From Stentor roeselii (lineage: Eukaryota; Ciliophora; Heterotrichea; Heterotrichida; Stentoridae), in assembly GCA_006503475.1 (NCBI GenBank), contig RSEH01000019.1:167215-231214 (forward strand): DNA of 64,000 nucleotides, in the 5' to 3' direction. The position numbers and the translations under genes were made by a program. Shown one piece after another: positions 12,301-22,589 of the stretch. Under the pieces are notes generated by a model, which was not told where the DNA came from, made no database searches, and saw only the letters and a list, made by a program, of their open reading frames with translations. How positions within the stretch are numbered: the stretch's first letter is position 1; each line of letters starts with the position of its first letter.

Positions 12301-15300
12301 GTGCAACCAACTGGATCTGAATGTAACTTCAAAATAACTCAGCTAAAAGTTGAAATCGAGATCAAATCCCAAGTCCCGAAGCCAGAAGCTTTCATAACAA
12401 CTCCAGAAACTTATTCACTAGAATGCTCTCAAAGTAATTTACAAATATTCACAAGTTTTCTAAACTCATTATCAATCTATTCTTGGGACTCTTCAATCTC
12501 ACCTGAAAACCAAAACCTATCCTCATTCATAAAAATCCAAAATTCCCCTTCATTCGAGATTCCAAGATCTCTATTATCAGAGTCAGTCTTAACAATAAAA
12601 CTCACGACAAAGTTTCGTGGACTAGAAACCGAGTCAAGTACTTCAAAAGTATTAAAAATCCAAAAAGATCCAAAGTTATCAGTATTAATAAACTACGGAA
12701 GTTACCTTGAGATAAGAAGTTCTCAAGAAATCTTATGTGTTGCGATAGTGACCGAATTTTGTGGTAGCTCTGAAGCCTTGAGTTACAAATGGAAAAGTGA
12801 TCATTTAGATGCTTCTAGTTTTCAATCATCCGGTTTAAGATCAGACTCTTTGCTCATCCCTTCAAACTCACTGAAAGCTGGAAAGTCTTACTTGATTAAA
12901 GTAGAAGTCTCACAGTCTAAAGTTAAAGGTTCGAGTTCTCTTCTGGTTTTAGTGAAAAGTTCAGATCTTGTTATTTCTCTCACCAGGTCCAGTGGAAGTA
13001 TCTCGAAAAATATTGACTTTCAAGTGGACTGCTCTGTTGTTGACCCTGATGATGATCAGTCTATTATTGAATATCTTTGGTTTTGTGTTGAGGACTCTGG
13101 AGAATGCATCGGGTCTTCGGGGCATGCTTTAAATTTAGAGCAAGATAAATGTCTCTTGACTGTTGGTAAAGAAAACCTCAGAAGTAAAGCAAAGTATTTT
13201 TTTACAGTCAAAGCTCAGACTGGATTAAAAAATGTTTTTAGCAGAATTGAAGTTTATGTCGATCCTGATGTTGAAGGAGTTGTTGAAGTCTCGTTTCCTT
13301 CTTTGAAAGTGAATTCATTTTACGTCAATAATTTGATTCCTAAAGTTGAATGTGAAGGAAATCTTGAGTTTTTGTGGAGTTTGACTGGAGGAGAATTTGA
13401 TAACTCTCAGGTGAATTTTTTTAATCCTTTTATAGGGTTTCCTGAATTCAGTCTTGAAGAAGGGAATATTTATCAACTGGAACTTAAAATCAGCAGTGAT
13501 AAATTTGATAAACCTTTAGTTGCTTATGGAACTTTGATAACTAACAAACCTCCTGCTTGTAAAAACCTTTCATCTTTAAATCAAGGAGAATCTTGGATTC
13601 TTTCTGCTAATGAATGTGTCGATGGAGATAATGAGGACTATCCCTTGACATATCAATTTGGATTTTATTTAGATAACGATCTTTTGTGGATAAATGAACC
13701 GATTTCTATTTCGGTCTTCAAAACAGGACTTCCTGATTCAGTAAGACTTGTATCAGTAAGAGTCTTTGACACTCTGGAGTCTTGGGCAATTTATGATAAT
13801 TCTCTTTCATCGAGAAACAGAGAACTTCGAGATTACATGATGGAAATTATGACCAAATCTAGAAACCCTTTAAATATTCCAAGTGTTATTATTGAGTACT
13901 CAATATATGAACTTGACCTCCCTTCTTTTTCTTATCTCTATTCATCATTTTATTCTTATTTCAGTTTTTACTATCCTTGCCTGTCAAATCTTGACTTATT
14001 TATCAGTTGCCTGTCGTCAATTTTAAAACAAAGTAAACATTTTTCAGATGATCTACTAAATAACAGCACCCAACTAACAACATCAGTAGTCCAGAAGTAC
14101 AGAAAAAGATTATTCACAAGGGAAAGCGAAGCAATTCTAGAAATTTTGCAAGGTTTCATCGATAGAATCAACTCTACACTAATCTTCGACTTATTCGTGG
14201 CGATTGGTGACAAGTGGGTAGTTGATACTGTTCCAAACATTGAGTTTAAATATGATGGCTTTGTCACTGCCATCAAAATCAGGAAAATAGCTCAAGCTTA
14301 CCTCGGACTGAAAGCGACTTTAAATCAACTGGAAGTTGCTTTTCCTCCAGAACAACAGTTGAATAAATCTAAAGTTTTTGATTCTTTGATTTTCTTGAAT
14401 GAAGTCCCTCAGGGACATTTCCTTTATTTAATGATGAAAAGTTCAGGAAACTACGAAAGTTACAATTTAGAGCTGGAAGATATTCAAGATTATTTTCAGA
14501 GTTTAAAGAAAGGAGTAAGTTTTTCATTGGAAAACAATCATTCATATATCAGCGCTATTTGCATTAACATGGAAAACCAAGATAAAAGCAGCTGTCAAGT
14601 AGAAAAAGTTAACAAAACTCATATAGTGGTAAATTTGCATCAACAAGGAAACTTTTATATTGAAGAAGGTGGAAAAACTTGTGAAGTCAATAACCTTCCA
14701 ATAACGATATCTGCAATGACCTTAGTGATAGTAAGTGCCGTTTCGTTTTATCTAATATTACGAGACCGAAAACAAAAGAACCTCGATGACCATCTTCGAA
14801 GTTTTACTAACACCCAAAGCATCTCATCTTTATTCAAACCGAAGCAAATCCCTTATCGCCTGATATCAATGTTTAAGATCTGTTCAAAACTTTTAGTTTT
14901 ATTTGCGTTAATCATCTGGTCATTCACCTCTTCAATGAATTCAACATTTTCTGATATTTATAAATCTATTCCAAATTCAGACTTAGGGCGAGGGTTAGGA
15001 TCAATTATTTTTCTTCAAGTAATCAACTTGGTTTCAACATTATTCAGCAAATTCAAGGAAGCGAAAAAAGCTGCTTATATTGAGTTGTTTATTTATTTGA
15101 CTATTTCTATTCTTGCTTTCACTTCAATAGTTTTAATATGCAGCTTGTTTTGTATTAACAATGTGACCTCCTCGGTTATTAACTGGGCCATTTTTGCACT
15201 TTTGGAACTTATTTTAATTGAAAGCTTTTGGGCTCTTGGCATTTCTTTCGCTTGTAGGAATAGAAAAGACTCTGCTAAAGTTTCTCAGATTACGTCGTAT

Positions 15301-15441
15301 AAGAAGAGTAGACTTGATGAAAATAACTTGAATGATACTGAAAATTTCTCACCTAAGGTATTTGCTTATTCGAATACTGGATATAATAGTTCACAAACAA
15401 GGAAAAGTTTTGATAATTTTTCTATAAGGGCAGGTTTTTAG
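6316..15441 (+). CDS. Giant Cys-rich, REJ-like membrane protein (3031 aa)
   Basis: Coding is joined 6316-8928, 8944-9528 and 9544-15441. It has a short hydrophobic leader (residues 1-18) and a LamG/concanavalin-like domain (about 20-240). Next come Cys-rich modules, including nine tandem copies of about 47 residues built on G(F/Y)YN-T-L ... C-C-C-TC ... GC-C (nt about 7370-8600). A long run of beta-rich, Ig-like or invasin-like repeats follows (about residues 780-1870), then a second Cys cluster (nt about 11900-12060). After that is a region with REJ/PKD features: YKW, long Ser-rich beta segments, and DPDDDQSIIEYLWFC near nt 13050. The C-terminus has about five membrane segments (nt 14695-15270) and a short tail. 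It is probably a surface adhesion or receptor protein. The REJ assignment is by pattern only, and no PLAT domain is seen. Confidence 0.85.
7370..8610 (+). repeat. Nine tandem Cys-rich modules
   Basis: Coding repeat of about 138-147 nt per unit inside the giant gene. Each unit carries an N-glycosylation-type sequon in YNTT, YNTS, YNLT or HNIS, followed by regularly spaced Cys pairs. The copies are diverged at DNA level, so the array is old. Confidence 0.85.
8929..8943 (+). other. 15-nt intron
   Basis: GTAATATTAAAGTAG, phase 0, first intron of the giant Cys-rich gene. The frame continues at 8944 (Pro). Confidence 0.92.
9529..9543 (+). other. 15-nt intron
   Basis: GTATTGAATATTTAG, phase 0, second intron of the giant Cys-rich gene. 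The exon restarts with Pro-Gly at 9544, and the frame is open through to 15441. Confidence 0.92.
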
Positions 15442-15704
15442 TAGGTAATTATGGGTTGAGTAGCTTTTTGAGGGTAGGCTTGAATTTGGGTGTTATTTTT
15501 GAATATTGCATGATATTAAGGAAATAGAAATTTATATCAAAAAGAAACTGATCAGTTTATCATTAATAAGGATGGATAAAGGGTTTAAAAAGATTAGTCT
15601 TTATTTGAACTTAAGATAAAGTAATAAATAAAATTATTATTCAAAACAGTTCAACTCAAGTGCCTGATAATCAACCCTCAAAATATTGACTTTAAACCAT
15701 TAAC

Positions 15705-16961
15705 CTACATCTCTGTCAAATAATTTTTCAGTAAATCTTCAGCCAGTTTACTCAATTCTTTATTCCTTCTATAGTAAATCACAGACAAAGCCTCAACACA
15801 TCCAGCTTCAAAAAACCTCTGAGAAATTCCAGCTTCCATTAAAAACCTGCAAACATTCATTAAATTTTCAGCAGTTTCATCATTTGAGTCCTTCAAAGCC
15901 TGAGCAAGCAAAATCAAAGTCTCACCATCAAAGACCTGAATCACCTGAGCCTGTTGAAAGCAAGAGACAATAACTTTCAAAGCTTTACTTGCAGCATTTC
16001 CTAAATACCTCTTAAAAGAACAACAGTCCTGAAGCGCCTTTCTAAAAAAACCCCCTTCAATAACCCGACTACCTAAAAGTGATAAAACCTTATAAGTCGT
16101 AATTTTAACTTCAAGATCATCTTCCAGTAAATTAAGAAGAGCCTTCATCACAGAATCCATGAATTCCACGAATTCCAAAACATTTTTAATGACAAGGAGA
16201 AAGTAAATCTTATGATCCTTCTGGTTAAACTGCGTGAAACATAGTTGAAAAGCGATTTTCTTCAGAAATTCCGGGTTAAAAGTACTGAAACTTAAACAAA
16301 TCTTCAGCAGGTCTGTCCTGAGTTCTTCATATTCAAGAAGCTCTAAGACAAGAGACTCGATGATCTCCAGGTCCTTTTGTTCTATAAGTCTTTTGTGAAC
16401 CAGGCACCAGATGCACCAAAGACTTGTTTTTAAAGCTTCTTCTGACTTTTCAAAGTCACCTGACAGAAAAGAACTGATTGAAAACACCAGGTTGTACCTT
16501 GAAATGTTTAAAATCTTAAAATCTTGACCTAAAATCGCGTTTCCAATGCAAATTAAACCGTCTTCTATCAAGACTACTTCTTTTGATTCGATTAAAGTCA
16601 CCAGATGGGGGAAAATTTCAGAATTGAATAAAAATTCGCAGGCGTAGTTCGAAGTGCTTGTCAGATTCATCAGCAGGTGAAGGACGCTTTGGACTAGGTG
16701 AGGATAGTGAAGAAGATCGGATAACTTTTGGAGAAGGATTGACTGCCGAGTAATGTTTAAACCTGATACTTCAAAGTTTTCGAGAGATTCTAAGGATGAT
16801 TTGTTTGAAGGGTCCAGGTTTAGGATTGATTCGAGTTGTCGATGAGTTGTGAAAGCTTCGGATCTTTTTTGTTTTCGTTTTATTGATGGGTCGGTTTGAA
16901 GGCTTTTGAAGTCGTTTTTAAGGAATTTTTTGTTTCTTAGCTCGACTTTACTGATTTCCAT
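15705..16961 (-). CDS. Importin-alpha-like armadillo protein (418 aa)
   Basis: Likely adaptor linking nuclear-localisation-signal cargo to importin beta. The N-terminal 45 residues are rich in Arg and Lys (KRKQKRSEAF), like an importin-beta-binding domain. The rest is leucine-rich helical repeats of armadillo type (LLQKLSDLL, VLHLLMNLTS, EALKTSLWCIWCL, NAASKALKVIV). The Trp-Asn pairs that define the NLS groove in classical importin alpha are mostly absent, and the protein is about 100 residues shorter than usual. It is a divergent member or another armadillo protein. It converges on the giant gene ending at 15441. Confidence 0.6.
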   Translation of the reverse strand: MEISKVELRNKKFLKNDFKSLQTDPSIKRKQKRSEAFTTHRQLESILNLDPSNKSSLESLENFEVSGLNITRQSILLQKLSDLLHYPHLVQSVLHLLMNLTSTSNYACEFLFNSEIFPHLVTLIESKEVVLIEDGLICIGNAILGQDFKILNISRYNLVFSISSFLSGDFEKSEEALKTSLWCIWCLVHKRLIEQKDLEIIESLVLELLEYEELRTDLLKICLSFSTFNPEFLKKIAFQLCFTQFNQKDHKIYFLLVIKNVLEFVEFMDSVMKALLNLLEDDLEVKITTYKVLSLLGSRVIEGGFFRKALQDCCSFKRYLGNAASKALKVIVSCFQQAQVIQVFDGETLILLAQALKDSNDETAENLMNVCRFLMEAGISQRFFEAGCVEALSVIYYRRNKELSKLAEDLLKNYLTEM

Positions 16962-17071
16962 TATCCTTATTTTATATGAGATTCCTTCTTATCTAATAAT
17001 CCATTTCATAAGATTAACTAATAATTGATACTCAAAACTCTAAACCTTCAACTATCACTTTCATTAAATCA

Positions 17072-18265
17072 TTAAAACATTTTACTAATCCCAGGAATCG
17101 ACTTCAATTTACTTTTCCATCTAAAAATAGGCAACTCCACAATTTTATCAATAGCAAGATCAGCAACCGCCTGATCCACCCTAATCTCAGCCCTTTTAAA
17201 TTCAACAAAGCACTCAATGAACCCTTTAAAAAGTTCATTATAAAGGTTAAAATTCCTGACATTAATTTCATTTTTCGCAACTTTTTCCTTAAACCTTGCA
17301 AGTTTCCTAACATTTTCAGAAATAAGTTTCTGAACATTTTCCAAATCCCAAAACTTTCCTTTTCCATGAGCTTCAAGAGGGTCCATGAGAACTAATTAAA
17401 TTTTACCTTCAGCCTTGGAAAGAGTTTTATTATTGCAAAGTTTATAATCAAGGAGACTTTCAAGGCATTTTCTGGTATTTTCATCATTTTCGAGCCCGAT
17501 GAGGAGTTTAACACCTTCATCGTAATTTGCAAGTTTTTCTAAATTGTGACAGTCGATGACGAGACGTTCATCGCTTTGGGCTCTTTTATTTTCTTCGCTT
17601 CTGATTTTTTTGTTGATGTTTTCGAATTCTCGGTTTTCTCTTACGATTGAGCATTGGTTGGAAATGCTTTGCATCCATTTTTCCTTGTTTTGGGTGTTGT
17701 TTCCTTGTAAGATGTACTTGTTGTGCTGTGCGATTATTAGTTGAAAGCAGTATTTTCCTTTGTTGCTTGCGTCTTGGATTGAAACTGTCTCTAAGTCGAT
17801 TCGGGTGAAAGCTTTTGTTATTGATTTTTTGTCTTTTCCGTAGTAAATGCATTTTGTGTCTAGGATGAAGTAACGGTCGACGAGGTTTCCTTTTGAGGTC
17901 TGCTTCTTTAAAGTTCCTTCTCGGATCATGTCTTCTGAGAAGTTTTTGTCACCGAGGACGTTATCTTCAATAGGCGCAAGGGTCACAAAGCACTTCTTAG
18001 CAACAAACTTAAATCGAGTATCAAGTAAAACCCTCTTCTTAATCTTCAAAGGACACTCATGCGAGCTAAGCATTCTTTCCTTCAACACATGACTTTCACT
18101 CTGTTCCAACTTAACAAAAAGTGCATATTCATTAAGTTCCGTTTCATGAATTCCAAAGTTATTCCCAGCAATCTGCCTCAAAACTTCCTGTGCAGTAGAA
18201 TTATCATTAACCATCACATTAACAGCAGAATCCTCCGAGTCATGAAGCAAAACTAAAATTTCCAT
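17072..18265 (-). CDS. PH-domain protein with ubiquitin-like N-terminus (392 aa)
   Basis: Coding is joined 18265-17407 and 17391-17072 on the minus strand around a phase-1 intron. Residues 1-75 look like a ubiquitin or Ras-association fold (MEILVLLHDSEDSAVNVMV). Residues about 115-215 form a pleckstrin homology domain: GTLKKQTSKGNLVDRYFIL at its start, and the conserved Trp of the final helix in NKEKWMQSI. The C-terminal 170 residues are helical. It probably binds a phosphoinositide membrane, but the partner is unknown. It is divergent from CFAP410, with 13 nt between start codons. Confidence 0.72.
17392..17406 (-). other. 15-nt intron
   Basis: GTAAAATTTAATTAG on the minus strand, phase 1. 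Retention reads into TAA. Removal joins residue 286 to the C-terminal helical exon. Confidence 0.9.
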
Positions 18266-18278
18266 TTATATTCACTGC

Positions 18279-18902
18279 ATGTCTAAACCACTAACCAGTG
18301 ACCTAATCCTACAAAAAACCAAAGCTTCCAACTTAGAAAGCGTAAAAAACTTAAACCTCTGGGGCAACGAAATCGACGACGTGAGAATCGTTCGAGAAAT
18401 GCCGAATCTCGAAGTCCTTTCCTTAAGCGTCAATAAAATCGACTCATTGAAACCTTTTCAACATTGCAAGAAACTCAGCGAGTTATACCTTCGGAAAAAC
18501 CTTATTCAAGACTTGACCGAGCTTCGATATTTGCAAGGACTTCCTGGACTGAAAGTTTTGTGGCTTTGGGACAATCCTTGCGCTGAGCACCCGAAATATA
18601 GAGAAACAGTTCTTTCTTATTTACCGAATCTTGTAAAACTTGACAATCAGGCCGTTTCTGGAGAAGAAAAAAACGCTTTGAAACCTGAAGTCCCTAAAAA
18701 TCGCCCTGCGACAAGTGATGAGAGTTCTCGAGGACTTGCACAAGAAAGACCCAGGGCGAATCGTGTGAAAAGAGAAGTCCCTGTCAATAAAAATGAAAAT
18801 TTAGTCGCTGCTTTACTTGCTTTGATTAAAGAACTTGATGAGGCAAAACTAGAGATTGTTAAACGAGAAATAGAAAGGAGAATAGGGGAAAGGTTTAATT
18901 GA
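18279..18902 (+). CDS. CFAP410: CFAP410 (C21orf2) leucine-rich repeat ciliary protein
   Basis: 207 aa against 256 in human. The N-terminal LRR block matches CFAP410 closely: KASNLESVKNLNLWGNEI, LEVLSLSVN, LSELYLRKN, GLPGLKVLWLWDNPC and LPNLVKLDNQAV. After a low-complexity linker, the C-terminal helix NLVAALLALIKELDEAKLE matches the CFAP410 oligomerisation helix. In animals CFAP410 acts at the basal body with NEK1 and SPATA7 (family knowledge). It ends in TGA at 18900-18902. It shares a 13-nt gap with the divergent PH-domain gene and is followed 13 nt later by the Cache gene. Confidence 0.95.
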   Translation: MSKPLTSDLILQKTKASNLESVKNLNLWGNEIDDVRIVREMPNLEVLSLSVNKIDSLKPFQHCKKLSELYLRKNLIQDLTELRYLQGLPGLKVLWLWDNPCAEHPKYRETVLSYLPNLVKLDNQAVSGEEKNALKPEVPKNRPATSDESSRGLAQERPRANRVKREVPVNKNENLVAALLALIKELDEAKLEIVKREIERRIGERFN

Positions 18903-18915
18903 ATTGGTTAATAAT

Positions 18916-20439
18916 ATGACTGGATTCGGTTCTTGGTCGATTTCTTCTCAACTTCAGATGGTTTTCGTTGCGACGGTTCTGGTCTTGTCTGGAATCATCG
19001 TGCTTATCACTCGACTACAGCTGGATTGGCTTGAAAGTCAAGCTGCTTCATGGTCGGAAGAAGTACTTGACGACCAAGTGTTGAAGAGTATGAAAGCTCT
19101 AAGCAGGTCTCAGGCCTCAGGAATGACTTATGAGTTTCAAAATTATATCAGGGCAGCGAAGAGCACTAATGAGTTCAATCGAATGGTTTTTGGACAGAGA
19201 GGTGATTTAGGACAACCCCTGGCAGATTCAGTTCCTTTTTGGATTGAAGACTGTGACCCGGACCTTGTTTATTACAATTCAAGCACCTATAATACGAAGT
19301 ATGGGAAACTTTCAAGTGATTCTTCGGGTTATGAAGTTATTTTTAATGCATCTAAGTTGAATTGGGTACTTTTCGACCTGTATAAGGAGAATTTTTTGTT
19401 TTTATATGAAGGATTTTTGGATAAAGAAACACTTAACTCTTATCCAGGATCTTTTTTTTCAGGGTGGATTGATTATACACCGATTGTTAGAGAATGGTTT
19501 CATAAAGCTTTGAATGATAGTGAAGCTGTTATTATCACTGAACCGTATGTAGATGCTCTTACTGGGATATGGATTTTTACTGTCTCGAAAGCGATCGGGA
19601 TGAATGATGATACTGTGATTGGAGTGTCAGCTATTGATATTTCACTCAAAATTATTACTAAACAGACCAATTATATCAATCAGATTGAAGGAGGGTTTAT
19701 TATCATCGCGACTCGCACTGGACTCATGATTTCTAAGCCAAACTCTTGGAATGTGGCGGAATCTGTTAGGATTTATGATGAATCTCAAACTGGCTTTAGC
19801 CTTTCTCTTTGGGAAAAAATAAAAATAGCAAAGCCAGGAGATTCCTTTGATTTTACTGATGTAAACGGCACGAACTACTTGATGATCGTCGATTTCATCA
19901 AACCTTTCAACGAAACATACATCACTCACTATGTTTTATTATTCGTTGAAAAGTCAATCATGCGTAAACCTATCAAAGACCTTCATAACCAGTTCTCCGA
20001 AATGAAAACCATCCTATTTTGGATAGTCTTTTCCGTCGAAATCTTCATCGTCGCCCTCGCAGTAGTTTTCATCTACTTTTCATCTAAAAAAGCCAAGCAA
20101 CAACTGAAATCAGTAAACCAAATTTTCATCAAAATAAAAAGAAGAGCGATTTTCCCTAATTTAACAAAAAACGTTCATTTTGATAAACTCGAAGCAAAAA
20201 AAACAGGAATCGAAAAACTCGTCGAGGCCTGCAAAGAAAAAGTAAAGAAACTCAACGAAAAAGAGACAAATTTCAGTTATTTTCAATGGGGCAGAACCCG
20301 CCCTCAAGACCAGAACCTTACCTCAGAGTGGACCGAGTTGATATATCCCTTCAACAAGTACCAAGAAGACTCAATGTCCTGGAATCAAGTCTTAGACCAA
20401 TTCAAAACTCTTTTAAAATCCACAGACTACCCTTCATGA
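18916..20439 (+). CDS. Double-Cache-domain membrane protein (507 aa)
   Basis: The start is taken at ATG 18916, because the frame further left has only a TTG. A membrane segment near residues 14-34 and another at about 367-390 enclose an extracellular domain of about 330 residues. This has the dCache_1 pattern REWFHKALNDSEAVIITEPYVD-TG, then VSKAI and VIGVSAIDISL. The cytosolic tail of about 115 residues starts like a HAMP or coiled linker, but no kinase, cyclase or methyl-accepting domain follows. Cache domains bind small ligands such as amino acids. The output here is unknown and may be a partner protein. Confidence 0.82.
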   Translation: MTGFGSWSISSQLQMVFVATVLVLSGIIVLITRLQLDWLESQAASWSEEVLDDQVLKSMKALSRSQASGMTYEFQNYIRAAKSTNEFNRMVFGQRGDLGQPLADSVPFWIEDCDPDLVYYNSSTYNTKYGKLSSDSSGYEVIFNASKLNWVLFDLYKENFLFLYEGFLDKETLNSYPGSFFSGWIDYTPIVREWFHKALNDSEAVIITEPYVDALTGIWIFTVSKAIGMNDDTVIGVSAIDISLKIITKQTNYINQIEGGFIIIATRTGLMISKPNSWNVAESVRIYDESQTGFSLSLWEKIKIAKPGDSFDFTDVNGTNYLMIVDFIKPFNETYITHYVLLFVEKSIMRKPIKDLHNQFSEMKTILFWIVFSVEIFIVALAVVFIYFSSKKAKQQLKSVNQIFIKIKRRAIFPNLTKNVHFDKLEAKKTGIEKLVEACKEKVKKLNEKETNFSYFQWGRTRPQDQNLTSEWTELIYPFNKYQEDSMSWNQVLDQFKTLLKSTDYPS

Positions 20440-20486
20440 ATCATTAAAAATTCAATTAAAATTTTCATTATCTTAATCAATACTAA

Positions 20487-22490
20487 ATGGAAATCAATTT
20501 AGATGACTTATACGGGGCACGGGCCTTCGAAGTAGCAGACACTCGCAAAAAAGCTATTTTAAGGTCTCTAGACGAAGAAAGACAAGCTCGTCGTGCATGC
20601 ATCGCAGAAGGTCGAAGGTTCAAAATAGACTCTTTGGACCACTTGTCTTCTCCGCTGAGTTTAAACGAAGAGACCCGTCCTCTGCGGCGAGAGTCTCCAG
20701 CCCGTCGTTCGGACCTGGTCAAGTTCCAGTCAATCTCAAGTGAAACCAAATCACCTGAAAGGGCAGATTTCATGCATTGTCAACTAAAAGACCCGGATTT
20801 CGAACAACTGTCGCTGATCTACGAAAACTATCTCAAATCTCCGAAAATCACTGAAACAAAAATCATTAAAAAAACTACAAAACCACTTACAAGTCCTTCA
20901 AGGTCTTCTTCTGCTCCAAATTCTTGCAGAAAAAGCCGGCAGGATTTGATTAAGGAAAGAGAAGAGGACTTTAAAAGGAATTGTACTTTTAAGCCTTTGA
21001 TCAATAAAAACGCTTATTATAAACAGATTAATTATAGTGAAAGTCCTGCTAATCTTACTTTTGATCAGAAACTTGAACAGCTTTCAAGACCTAGAAGTGA
21101 AATTATAGAGAAAAGGGAAAAGTTGAGAAGGGAAAAAGAAGTGATGGAGGACTCTGAATGTACTTTTAAGCCTTCAATAACTCCTTATAAAAGTGTTAAC
21201 AGAAGTTTCAGTGAATATCCAGTAGAAGAGCGTCTTTACCAAGACGCAGAAGTAAAATTCAACGAGCGAGAGCGTTTAAAAAGAGAAAAAGAAGACCAGT
21301 TAGCAAACAAGTTCCCATACAGTCCACAAGTGCAGTCATCAATATCTAAACTAGTCGGAAACAAGCGAGAAAAACCTCCTCTTTACATGCGTTTAGATGA
21401 GGTACAAAAAGAAATGAGCGACCGTAAAAAGATAATTCGATTAGAAGCTGAAAGAAACGACCCAGACTTGACCTTTCGCCCACAGATCAACGCGAACTCC
21501 ACCCAATTGGCACAGATGAAGAAAAGTCGTGATTTGAACTCTTCACGTGGAAGTTCTGCAGAAAGAAAGAGAATAATTGAACAAAGTGTAGATGAAAAAT
21601 ATACTTTCACTCCTCAACTTTCATTTAATCCCAGTCTCGGCACGAAGGACTTTTTAGAGAGACAAAAAGCTCTGCAGGAAAAACTCAGAGTGAAAAGAGA
21701 ACAGATGATTGAAAGACTTCAGGCAAGCTACACCTTTAAACCAAGCATTGACAGGACCTCGCAGTATATCACGGAAAGTAACAAGGAAAGAATTCGTGAT
21801 AAACTCGAGGAAAGGCTTAACGGTGATGGAAAAAAACGCCTGGAGTTACAAGAAGACCTCGCAAAACAACATTATTCTCAATTTACTTATGAACCTGTCA
21901 TCAATCAACTATCAAAAAAACTAGGAAGGTCTTCAAGTCTCTCAGAAATCGCATTTGGACATTCTTCAAAAGAAGCGAAAAAAAAAGTCGCTGAAGAAAA
22001 TGCAGCAGAACAGGAAAAAAAATGCAGTTTCACTCCTACCATCAATTCAAGTGAAAAGTTTAAAAATGTTAGCTCGAAGTATAAACAAAATGCAAATATT
22101 TCTCAGGTCATTGCTGAGGAACTGAGTTCAAAGCAGCAGAGACATGAAATTATAAAGAAGTCGAAAGAATATGAAAATATGAAAGAATGTACTTTTGCAC
22201 CTAAGGGGGTAGGAAAAGTTAGGGATTGTGATGGAAATGTTAAAGTGAAGGGAATGGAAAGGTTTTTAGAGTTGAGGGAAATCGCGAGAAAACGAGAGGA
22301 AGAGATGAAAGAAAGAGAAGAAAGGGTTTTTTTGTTAAATCCTCAGAGTAACCCTGAAGGATATACTGTTCCAAAGCCTTTTAATTTGCATCCGAGTTCT
22401 AAGCAGAATAAAATTGAGAAGGTGAAGCAGGAGATACTTAAAAAGGAACAAAGTGAATGCGTTTTCAAACCACAGACAAATGAGTTGTAA
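20487..22490 (+). CDS. TF-P-IN repeat, charged helical protein (667 aa)
   Basis: No named family recognised. The protein is rich in Arg, Lys and Glu and has at least nine copies of a short motif with spacing C/Y-TF-(K/T/R)-P-x-(I/L)-N. Examples are CTFKPLIN, CTFKPSIT, LTFRPQIN, YTFTPQLS, YTFKPSID, FTYEPVIN, CSFTPTIN and CVFKPQTN, each separated by 60-70 residues of charged helix. Proteins of this style are common in ciliated protists and may coat or line microtubules (inference). It lies between the Cache gene and DNAAF3 on the same strand. Confidence 0.75.
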   Translation: MEINLDDLYGARAFEVADTRKKAILRSLDEERQARRACIAEGRRFKIDSLDHLSSPLSLNEETRPLRRESPARRSDLVKFQSISSETKSPERADFMHCQLKDPDFEQLSLIYENYLKSPKITETKIIKKTTKPLTSPSRSSSAPNSCRKSRQDLIKEREEDFKRNCTFKPLINKNAYYKQINYSESPANLTFDQKLEQLSRPRSEIIEKREKLRREKEVMEDSECTFKPSITPYKSVNRSFSEYPVEERLYQDAEVKFNERERLKREKEDQLANKFPYSPQVQSSISKLVGNKREKPPLYMRLDEVQKEMSDRKKIIRLEAERNDPDLTFRPQINANSTQLAQMKKSRDLNSSRGSSAERKRIIEQSVDEKYTFTPQLSFNPSLGTKDFLERQKALQEKLRVKREQMIERLQASYTFKPSIDRTSQYITESNKERIRDKLEERLNGDGKKRLELQEDLAKQHYSQFTYEPVINQLSKKLGRSSSLSEIAFGHSSKEAKKKVAEENAAEQEKKCSFTPTINSSEKFKNVSSKYKQNANISQVIAEELSSKQQRHEIIKKSKEYENMKECTFAPKGVGKVRDCDGNVKVKGMERFLELREIARKREEEMKEREERVFLLNPQSNPEGYTVPKPFNLHPSSKQNKIEKVKQEILKKEQSECVFKPQTNEL

Positions 22491-22589
22491 GAGTTATTTA
22501 GCAAAAATAGGCAGTTCATCTATAAGATGCTTGACTATGAGTTTTCAAGTACTGATGAGTTTTAGCAATAATCTTCTAAATAAACAGTC

